A DNA stretch of 64,000 nucleotides from G963665085 sp963665085 (GTDB taxonomy: Bacteria > Bacteroidota > Bacteroidia > Bacteroidales > JAAAOM01): the NCBI GenBank assembly GCA_963665085.2, contig CAXXXS010000001.1, positions 4,526,001 to 4,590,000 of the forward strand, read 5' to 3'. Shown one piece after another: positions 17,974-27,065 of the stretch. Position 1 is the stretch's first letter; the number at the start of each line of letters is the position of its first letter. A program made the position numbers and the translations under genes. The notes below the pieces were generated by a model. It was not told the DNA's origin. It did no database searches and saw nothing but the letters and a program-made list of their open reading frames with translations.

Positions 17974-19356
17974 TTACAGAAGGAAGCTTAACAAGATACC
18001 AGCTGCAACTGCAGAACCAATAACACCAGCAACGTTTGGTGCCATCGCGTGCATAAGTAAGTGGTTAGAAGGATCAGATTTTAATCCTTCGTTTTGTACA
18101 ACCCTTGCACTATCTGGAACTGCAGATACTCCAGCTGCTCCAATTAATGGATTTAATTTATTTTCATCCGATAAGAATACATTCATTAATTTAGCAAAAA
18201 GTAATCCCCCTGCTGTAGCAATAATAAAAGAAATAGCTCCTAATAGGAAAATCAACATCGATTCAGATGTTAGGAATACATCTGCTTGAGTTGAAGCACC
18301 AACGGTAATACCTAATAATATTGTCACAATATCAATTAAAGCATTACGAGCTGTGTCCGCTAATCTTTTTGTTACTCCAGATTCTTTTAATAAGTTACCA
18401 AAGAATAACATTCCTAATAATGGTAAACTTGATGGAGAAATAAATGCAGTAAGGATTAATCCAACAATTGGAAACATTATTTTTTCCAATTTCGATACTG
18501 CACGTGGAGGTTTCATCCTTATTTTTCTTTCTTTTTTGGTAATTAACAGTTTCATAATTGGAGGCTGAATTACCGGTACTAGAGCCATATAAGAATAAGC
18601 GGCAATAGCGATAGGCCCAATCAGATTCTTAACCGTTTCACCACTAGGTAGAATATTAATACCATTGGCTAATTTTGATGATAAGAAAATCGCTGTAGGA
18701 CCATCTGCACCACCAATAATACCAATAGCACCAGCTTCAGGAGGAGCAAAACCTAGAGCAAGAGCCCCGATAAATGTTAAGAAAATACCTAGCTGTGCTG
18801 CTGCACCTAATAGCATTAATCTTGGATTAGAAATCAATGAAGAAAAATCTGTCATTGCTCCAATTCCTAAGAAAATAAGTGGTGGATATATACCTTTTAC
18901 AACACCAAAATACAGATAATTTAAAACACTTCCCTCTTGATAGATACCAAGTTGAAGGTTAAATCCTTCTGCTTGATAAAAGGGGATATTTCCAATAATA
19001 ATACCTGTACCAATGGGTATTAATAACAGGGGCTCATAATCATACTTAATAGCAAGGAATATAAAAAATAATCCAACTACTATCATAATTAAATTTCCAC
19101 GCTTTGCATTTTTAAAGCCAGAATATTCAAAGAAGCGAGATAAACCATTAATGGCATTACTTAATATACCTCCATCAGAACTAGTATTGTTTGTTACAAT
19201 ATTACTGGTTACTTGTTGTTCTGTATTGTATGCCAGAGAATTTTCTTGCTTTTCTTCGCCTTTATTTATGAAAGCAGTAAGAGTACTTAATAACGCAATA
19301 ATTGCTATTACAGTTATAAATTTCTTAGAATCTTTTCTATTTAAAAACTCTTTCAT
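17974..19356 (-). CDS. mmdB: Na+-translocating decarboxylase beta subunit
   Basis: Integral membrane subunit (460 residues) of a biotin-dependent sodium-pumping decarboxylase of the OadB/MmdB/GcdB family. It decarboxylates carboxybiotin and exports Na+. Many hydrophobic helices are visible, with the conserved GAIGIIGGADGPTAIFLSSK loop that holds ion-path residues, and the closing GAAGVSAVPDSARVVQ and HAMAPNVAGVIGSA segments. The first 60 residues form an extension with an extra hydrophobic stretch (FITVIAIIALLSTLTAF) and a Gln/Ser/Asn-rich linker. It lies 3 bp after the biotin carrier gene. The partner alpha subunit points to methylmalonyl-CoA as substrate. Confidence 0.92.
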   Translation of the reverse strand: MKEFLNRKDSKKFITVIAIIALLSTLTAFINKGEEKQENSLAYNTEQQVTSNIVTNNTSSDGGILSNAINGLSRFFEYSGFKNAKRGNLIMIVVGLFFIFLAIKYDYEPLLLIPIGTGIIIGNIPFYQAEGFNLQLGIYQEGSVLNYLYFGVVKGIYPPLIFLGIGAMTDFSSLISNPRLMLLGAAAQLGIFLTFIGALALGFAPPEAGAIGIIGGADGPTAIFLSSKLANGINILPSGETVKNLIGPIAIAAYSYMALVPVIQPPIMKLLITKKERKIRMKPPRAVSKLEKIMFPIVGLILTAFISPSSLPLLGMLFFGNLLKESGVTKRLADTARNALIDIVTILLGITVGASTQADVFLTSESMLIFLLGAISFIIATAGGLLFAKLMNVFLSDENKLNPLIGAAGVSAVPDSARVVQNEGLKSDPSNHLLMHAMAPNVAGVIGSAVAAGILLSFLL

Positions 19357-19359
19357 AAT

Positions 19360-19779
19360 TTAAATTGTCTCAATTAACAAATCACCTTGTAATACTGCAT
19401 CACCTGGTTTAACAACTATTTTCTCAATAACACCATCTTTTTCGGCCATGACATTGTTTTCCATTTTCATCGCTTCCATTGTTAATAGGACATCTCCTTT
19501 TTTAACAATATCTCCTTTGGCAACCTTAATTTCAATTATAGTTCCAGGAAGTGGAGCCTTAATTGGATTAGCAGAACCACCCTCTCGTTTTTCTACTTCT
19601 TTAGCTTTTTCTGGAACAACTTTTCTTACTAAAGTTGGTGTTTTAGTCTTTTTAACTTCTTGGTGAATCTCTACTTCATAAGAAGAACCATTGACTTCAA
19701 TTGTTGCCAGATTGTCTTCGATGTTGGTTATCTCAACATCGTATTCATTTCCTCTAATTGTAAATTTAAATTTATTCAT
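19360..19779 (-). CDS. Biotin carboxyl carrier subunit of the decarboxylase
   Basis: A 139-residue acyl-carrier-like subunit. A short N-terminal domain (1-45) and a Lys/Glu/Pro linker lead to a biotinyl domain with the modification site EAMKMEN; the biotin goes on Lys105. It carries CO2 from the carboxyltransferase subunit to the membrane beta subunit. It corresponds to the MmdC or gamma-type carrier in Na+ pumps. It is encoded 11 bp after the OadG-like gene and 3 bp before the beta subunit gene. Confidence 0.93.
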   Translation of the reverse strand: MNKFKFTIRGNEYDVEITNIEDNLATIEVNGSSYEVEIHQEVKKTKTPTLVRKVVPEKAKEVEKREGGSANPIKAPLPGTIIEIKVAKGDIVKKGDVLLTMEAMKMENNVMAEKDGVIEKIVVKPGDAVLQGDLLIETI

Positions 19780-19790
19780 TATGCTATTTT

Positions 19791-20159
19791 TTACAATCTG
19801 TTAAAACTGTTTCGAACATTATAAATTTTTGAACTCCAGGGAGAATATATCCTTGAAACTCTTTTAATTGTTGATATATAACTTTCTTCATCATGCATCT
19901 CACTAAAGTGTAGATGTAAGGCCATACTAATTGCGGCATTCACTTCGCCGGATATATCTTCAACTTGTTCATCAACAGATTTGATTTTCCCTTTCTTTAA
20001 GAGTTCTCGACGTGTTTTCATGTTCAATATTTTTGATATCGAAAAAAACACAAAATAAAGCAATACCAAGGCTGCAAAAACAACACTATACCCTACAATA
20101 AATATAGTAACATTACTTTCCTGGAATGCTACGGAAAAGTCGAATATTTTTAGAATCAT
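19791..20159 (-). CDS. OadG-family small membrane subunit of the decarboxylase
   Basis: A 122-residue protein with one N-terminal transmembrane helix (about residues 18-42, IFIVGYSVVFAALVLLYFVF) and a charged cytoplasmic part. The tail with SMALHLHFSEMHDEESYIST and RIYSPWSSKIYNVRN is typical of OadG-like subunits in Bacteroidota, which assemble the soluble carboxyltransferase onto the membrane pump. Gaps of 17 bp to mmdA and 11 bp to the biotin carrier gene support one operon. Confidence 0.85.
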   Translation of the reverse strand: MILKIFDFSVAFQESNVTIFIVGYSVVFAALVLLYFVFFSISKILNMKTRRELLKKGKIKSVDEQVEDISGEVNAAISMALHLHFSEMHDEESYISTIKRVSRIYSPWSSKIYNVRNSFNRL

Positions 20160-20176
20160 TTCTTAACTATTAAATA

Positions 20177-21736
20177 TTATAAAGGTAATGTTGAATGTTT
20201 TTTAGGAGGTAATAACTCTTTCTTTGTAGCTAGAGTTTGTAGTCCCCTAATAATTCTAAAACGTGTGTTTCTTGGTTCAATGACATCATCAATGTAACCA
20301 TATTTAGCTGCTTCATAAGGATTAGCAAATTTAACCCTGTATTCCTCTTCTTTTTCTGTAATATACCTTTGTAATTCTTCCGGATCTTCAATCTGAGAAA
20401 GATTTCTACCTTCAAGAATTTCAATAGCACCTTTTGGTCCCATAACTGCAATTTCTGCAGAAGGCCAAGCATAGTTAAGATCACTCTTTAATTGTTTACA
20501 GCCCATTACATCATGAGCACCACCATATGATTTTCTAAGAGTTATTGTAATTTTAGGTACAGTAGCTTCACCATAAGCAAATAATAATTTTGCACCGTGA
20601 ATGATGATTCCGCCATATTCCTGAGTACTACCTGGCAAGAAACCTGGTACATCAACTAGAGTTACAATAGGAATATTAAATGCATCGCAGAAACGGACAA
20701 ACCGAGCTGCTTTTCTTGATGCATCAATATCAAGTACTCCTGCGAGATAACTTGGTTGGTTAGCAACAATACCTACTGGCATACCGTTAAATTTAGCATA
20801 ACCAATAACGATGTTTTTCGCATATTGACGTTGAATTTCAAGAAATTCACTATCGTCAACTAACCTGTGAATAACATCAAGAATATCATAAGGTTTATTT
20901 GGATTATCTGGGATAATACTATTTAACTCTTCTTCAATTCTGTCAATAGGATCTGTACATTCTGTTACAGGTGGTTCTTCAAGGTTATTTTGAGGAAGAT
21001 ATGAAAGTAATTTACGAATCAACATCAATCCTTCTTCTTCATCTTCTGACGCAAAGTGAGCAACACCTGATTTTGAACAGTGTACACTTGCCCCTCCTAA
21101 ATCTTCTGTTGAAATTACTTCACCTGTTACTGTTTTTGTAACTTTTGGTCCAGTTACAAACATGTAACTGGTGTTCTCATTCATAATAATAAAATCAGTA
21201 AGAGCTGGTGAATACACGGCTCCTCCTGCGCAAGGCCCAAAAATTGCAGAAATCTGGGGAACTACTCCTGATGCTAAAATGTTACGTTCAAAAATTTCAG
21301 CATAACCTGCAAGACTTCTTACACCTTCCTGAATACGAGCCCCACCACTATCGTTGATACCAATAACTGGTGCACCAACTTTCATGGCTTGATCCATTAC
21401 TTTACAAATTTTTTGGGCGAAAGTCTCAGATAATGATCCTCCAAAAACGGTGAAATCCTGAGCAAAAACATAGACAATTCTTCCATCTATTGTTCCGTGA
21501 CCAGTTACAACACCATCAGAAAGGATAAGTTGCTTATCCAACCCAAAATCAGTACTTCTGTGAGTCATAAACATGTCGTATTCTTCAAAACTGCCTTCAT
21601 CAAGCAATATTTCGATACGCTCTCTCGCTGTAAGTTTACCTTTTTTGTGTTGAGCTTCTATCCTATCGATCCCTCCTCCGAGTTTCGCTTTTTCTCTAAG
21701 CTCAATTAATTGTTTTATTTTTTTCTGACTTTCCAT
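20177..21736 (-). CDS. mmdA: Methylmalonyl-CoA decarboxylase / acyl-CoA carboxyltransferase alpha subunit
   Basis: Carboxyltransferase subunit (519 residues, crotonase-like fold in two halves) that moves the carboxyl group between an acyl-CoA and biotin. N-terminal half: IGINDSGGARIQEGV and FGPCAGGAVYSPALTD (oxyanion loops). C-terminal half: LVDVPGFLPGSTQEYGGII and RKSYGGAHDVM. The same fold serves propionyl-CoA carboxylase beta. The immediately following OadG, carrier and OadB-type genes, with no biotin carboxylase, make the Na+-pumping methylmalonyl-CoA decarboxylase the better call. That enzyme is used in succinate-to-propionate metabolism. It is the first gene of the operon. Confidence 0.92.
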   Translation of the reverse strand: MESQKKIKQLIELREKAKLGGGIDRIEAQHKKGKLTARERIEILLDEGSFEEYDMFMTHRSTDFGLDKQLILSDGVVTGHGTIDGRIVYVFAQDFTVFGGSLSETFAQKICKVMDQAMKVGAPVIGINDSGGARIQEGVRSLAGYAEIFERNILASGVVPQISAIFGPCAGGAVYSPALTDFIIMNENTSYMFVTGPKVTKTVTGEVISTEDLGGASVHCSKSGVAHFASEDEEEGLMLIRKLLSYLPQNNLEEPPVTECTDPIDRIEEELNSIIPDNPNKPYDILDVIHRLVDDSEFLEIQRQYAKNIVIGYAKFNGMPVGIVANQPSYLAGVLDIDASRKAARFVRFCDAFNIPIVTLVDVPGFLPGSTQEYGGIIIHGAKLLFAYGEATVPKITITLRKSYGGAHDVMGCKQLKSDLNYAWPSAEIAVMGPKGAIEILEGRNLSQIEDPEELQRYITEKEEEYRVKFANPYEAAKYGYIDDVIEPRNTRFRIIRGLQTLATKKELLPPKKHSTLPL

Positions 21737-21822
21737 AACGCAATATAAAATCTAGAATAATTATTATCAAAAAACACTAATTCCCTATCTGATTATTCAA
21801 AGAATGGTGAGATAATGAGCCG

Positions 21823-21830
21823 CAAAAATA
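21823..21830 (-). promoter_or_regulatory. Possible -7 element for the decarboxylase operon
   Basis: Minus-strand TATTTTTG fits TAnnTTTG and lies 87 bp upstream of the mmdA start in an otherwise empty gap. No clear TTG is found at the expected -33 distance, so this is a partial match only. Confidence 0.35.
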
Positions 21831-22004
21831 GTATTCTTTCATTAATCTTTAAAAAATTAATTTGATCTTTAATAAAGATAAAGTATTGTTTTAAAACATT
21901 AAAATAATAAGTAACAATATTTCTTTTTTAAAGAAAAAATGTTATTAGGCTTTCGGATTATTAATATCAAATTGTTATAATAGATAGAAAATAAATTTCC
22001 AAAA

Positions 22005-25000
22005 TTAGTCGACATATGAATACAGACTTTCATAAATAACCTTTTGGATTTTAGTGCGCACATCCATTTCCAGAAGTTTATTGTTATCTGCATCTGGGTG
22101 AATCCTATTGGACAAGAAAATGTAAACCAAATTTTCATCTGGATCAACCCAGGCTATAGTGCCTGTAAAACCAGTATGTCCATAACTCTTATCAGAGATG
22201 TTATCACAAGTTGGACCTGATTGCTGGTTCTCTAATTTGGGTTTATCAAATCCATACGCCCTTCTATTATCTTTATCATTTTGAGGCCTGGATGTGAAGA
22301 GGTTTATCGTTTCTTCCTCGATATATCTTTTATCTCCATATTCACCACCCTGTAAATACATCTGCATAAGTTTTGCTAAATCATTGGCGTTAGAAAATAA
22401 TCCAGCATGACCACTTACACCGCCAAGCATAGCAGCACCTGGATCATGTACATATCCATGTATTAATCCTTTTCTAAATACTAAGTCATTCTCCGTTGGC
22501 ACTATCTCCGAAAGGTTATGTTTGCGTAGTGGCCTAAAACCTAAGGTATTTGCTCCTAACGAATTGTAAAACTCATCTTCAACAATATCTTCAAATGGTT
22601 TATCATACACTCTTTCAAAGATTTTATAAAAAAGATAATATCCTAAATCACTATACTTATATTGTTTCTTTTTTAAAAGATCCGATGCGTAAATCTTAGA
22701 ATAAATAGAATCATTATAATTCCTATTTATATACAATGTATTTGCTACCTGAGTTGGGTATTGCCAAGAAAAATGGTCAGAATAAATAGAATCATTAAGA
22801 GCAATATATTTTGTTAAGTAAAAACGGTTTCCTAATCTATACGGATATGCATCCGATAATCTAGAAGAAAACATGTTTTTATCGGGATAAAGTTTATCAA
22901 ATGTATCGTAAAGAAATAGAATAGATGGTTCTAACCGTGCTTGATGTGTTAAGATATCACCTATTACTAGATCTCTTTTATTTGTTGTGTCTAGTTCTGG
23001 TAAAAACTTCACTAAACTGTCATTTAACGAGAGTTTATGCTCGTCGTACATTTTCATTAACAAAGGAACAGAAGCTGAAATTTTTGTAAGGGAAGCTAAA
23101 TCATAAATATCGGTAGTTTTAACTTGTTCTTTCTCTTGATATGTATGATAGCCATATGCTTTGTTCATTACAACACATCCGTTTTTTGCAATAAAAACCT
23201 GACATCCTGGTGTTGCTTTTTTTTCTATTGCATCATTTACAATAGAATCTATTTTTTCAAATTTTCTGGGATTTATTCCTGCTTCTTCCGGGATTGTATA
23301 TTTTAATCGTGTTTTACGATATACTTCTTCTCCTGTTCCAGACGGATAATTTTCATTAATTGAAACCGGTAGTTTTCCTTTGACAATTATTCCTCCAAAT
23401 ATAAGTTGAGCTGATAAATCCTCAATTATTTCTCCTTCTTCATATGATACAACAATTGTTTCAAATGCATCAAGATTAGAAAATCGTTCTAAAGCATAAG
23501 GATTTGCAAAAATATCAAGAACAGTCTTTTTTGTTTTAACAATTCTCTCAATAGCCTCTATCGTTGCTTGTTTAATTCCAAACTGGCTTGATGCTTTGAT
23601 ATTAGTATTGTGAATACTTGCTACTACGAGATTATAGGATTTTAATTCATTCAACAATTCTTCAACCTGACTTTGTGTAGGTTCTTTGGAAAGATTAAAT
23701 GTTTTAATATCAGAATAAAGTTTTAAGACATTCTGAAATTTATTTTCTTTCTCAACACCAAATGTAACGGATGCAATTTTTAGTGTATCCAATCTTTTTA
23801 AAGGAACAAACATATCATAATTACGTGCCAGCGTTAATGAATTCTCAACTAATTTTCGATATGTTAATTCATAATATACTGCATTTAAATCTTTGTATAA
23901 ATTAGATATTTCAACAGATTTTCTGTGATTTAGTCCAACCCAATATTTAGCTGCAATAATCTTTTTACAACTCTGGTTTATTAGTTCCTCTGATATTTCG
24001 CCTTTTTCTATTGCTTTTTTAATTGAAGAAATTGCTAAAGGAACATTATCGGGCATTAGTAAAATATCATTTCCAGCTTTTATTGCTTCTACCTCTGCTG
24101 TTCCGGGTTTATAGTTATTACTTAAACCTTTCATATTTAATGCATCAGTAATAACAAGTCCTTTAAAGCCTAATTCTTCTTTTAATAACCCTGTAATTAT
24201 TGGTTTTGATAATGTTGAAGGAATATTAGGCGTTGAATCTAAAGCAGGTATATGCAAATGAGCTACCATAACACTGGATAACCCAGCGTTAATTAAATTC
24301 TTAAAAGGGTACAGTTCAATCGACTCTAATCTTTCTCGTTGATGTTTTATTACTGGTAACGCAAGATGAGAATCCGTATCAGTATCTCCATGACCAGGAA
24401 AATGTTTGGCTGTTGCCATAACCATGTTATCTTGCAATCCCATCATATAGGCTAAACCTTTACTGGAAACATTTTCTCTTTCTTCGCCAAAAGAACGTGT
24501 ATTTATAACTGGATTTTTAGGATTGTTATTTACATCAATAACGGGGGCAAAATTCATATGAACGCCTAATCTTCTTAATTGAGCGGCCATATCTCCTCCC
24601 ATTTTATAGATTAACTGATTGTCATTTATAGCCCCTAACATCATCTGTTTTGGATATTTAAAGGTACTGTCAAGTCTCATGGACAATCCCCATTCTGCGT
24701 CAATTGAAATCAAAAGAGGTGTTTCAGAAACAGACTGAAGGTGGTTTGTCATAACAGCTTGTCTTACAGGACCTCCTTGAAAAAAGATTAAACCGCCAAC
24801 CTTGTAATCCTTAACAAGCTTTTCGAGATCTTTTAAATGCTCATCTCCCCTATTGGAATAGGCGGCAACCATTAATAGTTGGGCTATTTTTCCTTCCAAT
24901 GAAAGCGAATTATAAATCGAGTCAATCCATTGATTTGATAAATCAACATAATATGGATCTATTTTTAAAGGAATGCTATCATCCTTTTTTTCATCAAAAT

Positions 25001-25076
25001 ATTCCACATTTCCAAAACCTAATACAATAAATACTGTGATTAATATTGAAAATAACACCCAATAGTTTCGCTTCAT
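22005..25076 (-). CDS. GH3 beta-N-acetylglucosaminidase fused to a serine beta-lactamase-like domain
   Basis: A 1023-residue exported protein. An N-terminal hydrophobic segment (7-22) is followed by a NagZ-type GH3 domain (about 50-390) with the His/Asp dyad loop AKHFPGHGDTDTDSH (223-237) and nucleophile Asp311 in VITDALNM. A GH3 C-terminal-like domain spans about 395-585. A serine hydrolase of the class C/beta-lactamase type occupies about 595-1015, with SxxK in LASLTKISA, a YSD motif and HTG in GHTGFTG. The family suggests cell-wall turnover: removal of GlcNAc from muropeptides plus an esterase, amidase or peptidase step. Both catalytic sites look intact. It is monocistronic, with long gaps on both sides. 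Confidence 0.9.
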   Translation of the reverse strand: MKRNYWVLFSILITVFIVLGFGNVEYFDEKKDDSIPLKIDPYYVDLSNQWIDSIYNSLSLEGKIAQLLMVAAYSNRGDEHLKDLEKLVKDYKVGGLIFFQGGPVRQAVMTNHLQSVSETPLLISIDAEWGLSMRLDSTFKYPKQMMLGAINDNQLIYKMGGDMAAQLRRLGVHMNFAPVIDVNNNPKNPVINTRSFGEERENVSSKGLAYMMGLQDNMVMATAKHFPGHGDTDTDSHLALPVIKHQRERLESIELYPFKNLINAGLSSVMVAHLHIPALDSTPNIPSTLSKPIITGLLKEELGFKGLVITDALNMKGLSNNYKPGTAEVEAIKAGNDILLMPDNVPLAISSIKKAIEKGEISEELINQSCKKIIAAKYWVGLNHRKSVEISNLYKDLNAVYYELTYRKLVENSLTLARNYDMFVPLKRLDTLKIASVTFGVEKENKFQNVLKLYSDIKTFNLSKEPTQSQVEELLNELKSYNLVVASIHNTNIKASSQFGIKQATIEAIERIVKTKKTVLDIFANPYALERFSNLDAFETIVVSYEEGEIIEDLSAQLIFGGIIVKGKLPVSINENYPSGTGEEVYRKTRLKYTIPEEAGINPRKFEKIDSIVNDAIEKKATPGCQVFIAKNGCVVMNKAYGYHTYQEKEQVKTTDIYDLASLTKISASVPLLMKMYDEHKLSLNDSLVKFLPELDTTNKRDLVIGDILTHQARLEPSILFLYDTFDKLYPDKNMFSSRLSDAYPYRLGNRFYLTKYIALNDSIYSDHFSWQYPTQVANTLYINRNYNDSIYSKIYASDLLKKKQYKYSDLGYYLFYKIFERVYDKPFEDIVEDEFYNSLGANTLGFRPLRKHNLSEIVPTENDLVFRKGLIHGYVHDPGAAMLGGVSGHAGLFSNANDLAKLMQMYLQGGEYGDKRYIEEETINLFTSRPQNDKDNRRAYGFDKPKLENQQSGPTCDNISDKSYGHTGFTGTIAWVDPDENLVYIFLSNRIHPDADNNKLLEMDVRTKIQKVIYESLYSYVD

Positions 25077-25387
25077 ACCCTATAACCTTCAATAAAATGA
25101 GTTTTAAATACATACGGTGTTTTTTATAAATCGTTTGGTTTTATATCAAATAAATGACAAAAAAGAATTATTCTGCGTTTCTCAAAAATAGTTATAGGTT
25201 GGTAATTTAAAATATACTGATAAACAATGTTTTCAACATTTATATGTTCATTAATATATTTTTCTTGAATTTGATAAATATTTTAGGCCAAAAATTATGC
25301 GTTAATATTTTTGTAGAGATAAGCCCCCCCAATAGAGTCCAAACAACAATATTCTATAAATCAAAGCATTAAATAAAAAAAATGGTT
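25077..25387. other. Intergenic region with no gene
   Basis: 311 bp between the GH3-beta-lactamase gene and DUF6485, both on the minus strand. It is AT-rich, with a run of seven C at 25324-25330 as the only unusual run. No open frame of useful length, hairpin terminator or tRNA was seen. It should contain the promoter of the GH3 gene, but no clean TAnnTTTG match was found on the minus strand. Confidence 0.6.
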
Positions 25388-25594
25388 TTACCACCACCTT
25401 CCTCTGTCTTGGTATAATTGCATGAAATTTTCAATTGAGCGATCGTATGTTTTTTCTATATCATTTGGAAAATAACAAGCCGGCAATTCTCCTGACCTCC
25501 TGTGATAAGCTATACAATCACAACAAACTCCTTTTTTAGAACATGGATACGAACAATTACAGTTCTTACTATTTTTTTCCTTTTTACATTCCAT
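25388..25594 (-). CDS. DUF6485 cysteine-rich small protein
   Basis: A 68-residue protein with nine cysteines in the first two-thirds, in CxC and CC spacings (NCNCSYPCSKKGVCCDC, then PACYF), consistent with a metal-binding mini-domain. It ends with an aromatic/arginine tail (DRGRWW). It matches the DUF6485 family found in Bacteroidota and some anaerobes. No function is known; metal or Fe-S binding is inferred from cysteine spacing. It is the last gene of a probable five-gene run, 25 bp after the glycosyltransferase. Confidence 0.75.
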   Translation of the reverse strand: MECKKEKNSKNCNCSYPCSKKGVCCDCIAYHRRSGELPACYFPNDIEKTYDRSIENFMQLYQDRGRWW

Positions 25595-25619
25595 AGCAAT
25601 GTGGTAATATTAAAAATTC

Positions 25620-26747
25620 TTAATTCTCTATAGCCAGAATTAATTTCTCTACACTCTTTTGATTAGAATAATGATGCAGATATTTTTTTCTAAATTGAAT
25701 CATATCATCAGAAAACACTTTACTCATTAAGGTATTGATCTCAAATATTATCTCTTCTGAGCTGTTTGCTATCTCGCAACATTTCTCTAAGCCTGTATTC
25801 TTAACCATTAAATCGTTTACAAGACAAAATCTTCCCATAAACAGGGCATTGAGAAGTTTTAATTTCATACCCGTTGCCTGAAACGTATATAATAAATTAA
25901 TATGCGCATTTTGTATTAACTCATTCATTCTCTCATCAGTTGTATTTTTTTCCAACGACACATTCCTTAGCTTACTTATTTCCCTTTCAACCTCCTCGGT
26001 AGGTGTGTTACCAGCAACAATCATTTTATATGGTTGATATACAATTACATGTTTTAATAAATGTAAAATTGCTCTTGAGTTTTCCTCTACAGCTAAATTT
26101 CCGTGAAAAAGAATATATTCCCCTTTCCCGGTTTTTATTTCTACTTTATCATTTGCATGAAAAGGAAAAATTAATGAGGCTTTATTGTTATAATTACTTT
26201 TAAAGTGCTTATAATCAGATGGTGATAGAGCTAAAATTTTAGTTGCTTTATTTAATATATTTTCATGAAATTTTAATTTTATAGACTCAAATAAATAAAA
26301 CAATAATTTACTAACAGATTTTTCACTTAGAAATAAGTTCTGATAGTATTTATGTTCAATGTTATGTGCCCTGACAAAAATTCGCCTCCCCTTTAGAATC
26401 CTTTCATTTAAAAATGATGTGCAATGTAACCCTTCTAACAAGATTGGATAATCATCTTTCGCCAGGTTTTCTGTTAGTTGCTTGTTCTTCCTTGTTTTTA
26501 CAATAAAAGGTTGAAATGACAAAAAATAAATTGGCTTTAAATGACGAGTATAATAATATACTTCCGAGCATATATCCATTAACTCATCTGCGGGCTCTCT
26601 ATTATATTCATAACAATGAAGAATAATAGAATATCCTGCATTATGAAGGTGCTTCAGTTTATAATATACATCAATTATTCCTCCATAGTTTGGAGGATAA
26701 GGTATGTTAAAACTTACTACGTGAATTTTTTTTGAAAAAGGAGCCAA
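25620..26747 (-). CDS. GT4-like glycosyltransferase
   Basis: A 375-residue protein with a GT-B layout. The N-terminal half has VVSFNIPYPPNYGGIIDVYY (sugar-acceptor side), and the C-terminal half has a nucleotide-sugar region, GEYILFHGNLAVEENSRA...MIVAGNTPTEEVERE and a late INLLYTFQATGMKLKLLNAL motif (counterpart of the EGF/E-x7-E donor site). No ATG is available: the upstream in-frame stop is two codons before a TTG at 26747, so TTG is the likely start. It begins 13 bp after the small membrane protein gene. The acceptor is unknown; surface glycan or glycoprotein modification is plausible. Confidence 0.78.
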   Translation of the reverse strand: MAPFSKKIHVVSFNIPYPPNYGGIIDVYYKLKHLHNAGYSIILHCYEYNREPADELMDICSEVYYYTRHLKPIYFLSFQPFIVKTRKNKQLTENLAKDDYPILLEGLHCTSFLNERILKGRRIFVRAHNIEHKYYQNLFLSEKSVSKLLFYLFESIKLKFHENILNKATKILALSPSDYKHFKSNYNNKASLIFPFHANDKVEIKTGKGEYILFHGNLAVEENSRAILHLLKHVIVYQPYKMIVAGNTPTEEVEREISKLRNVSLEKNTTDERMNELIQNAHINLLYTFQATGMKLKLLNALFMGRFCLVNDLMVKNTGLEKCCEIANSSEEIIFEINTLMSKVFSDDMIQFRKKYLHHYSNQKSVEKLILAIEN

Positions 26748-26760
26748 GGAGCCTTAAGAT

Positions 26761-26991
26761 TTATTGGTTATGATTTTGATTCATCATATTCTGACGGTAA
26801 TCGTCGTTGTCTTTAATAAGCACTGTGTACACAAAAAGTATAACAGCAGAGGCTCCAAATACAACCAATAAAGAAAGAAATATTTTCCTGAAAATATCTT
26901 CTAGATTAATAACTTCCCAAACACCTAAAATAGTGATGATGGTAACTAGTAATACTATAATAATTAAGATATATGATACTACTTTCTTCAT
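26761..26991 (-). CDS. Small two-helix membrane protein
   Basis: A 76-residue protein starting at MKKVVSYILI (26991); an in-frame Met 23 codons upstream gives a poor extension and overlaps the TPR gene region. Two hydrophobic helices are seen (residues 4-27 and 37-60), with a short amphipathic link (EVINLEDIFRKIF) between them and a polar Asn/Gln-rich tail (RQNMMNQNHNQ). Not recognised. It lies between the TPR protein and glycosyltransferase genes on the same strand. Confidence 0.65.
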   Translation of the reverse strand: MKKVVSYILIIIVLLVTIITILGVWEVINLEDIFRKIFLSLLVVFGASAVILFVYTVLIKDNDDYRQNMMNQNHNQ

Positions 26992-27065
26992 GGTTATTAA
27001 TTTTTGGTTATTATTTAATATGGTAAAGTTAAGTGAATATTTCAAAGAAAATAAAAACATTTCTA

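Noticed and set aside
25324..25330. Run of seven C as a phase-variation tract
   Set aside because: It is a single short run about 250 bp from the nearest start, with no promoter spacing role visible.
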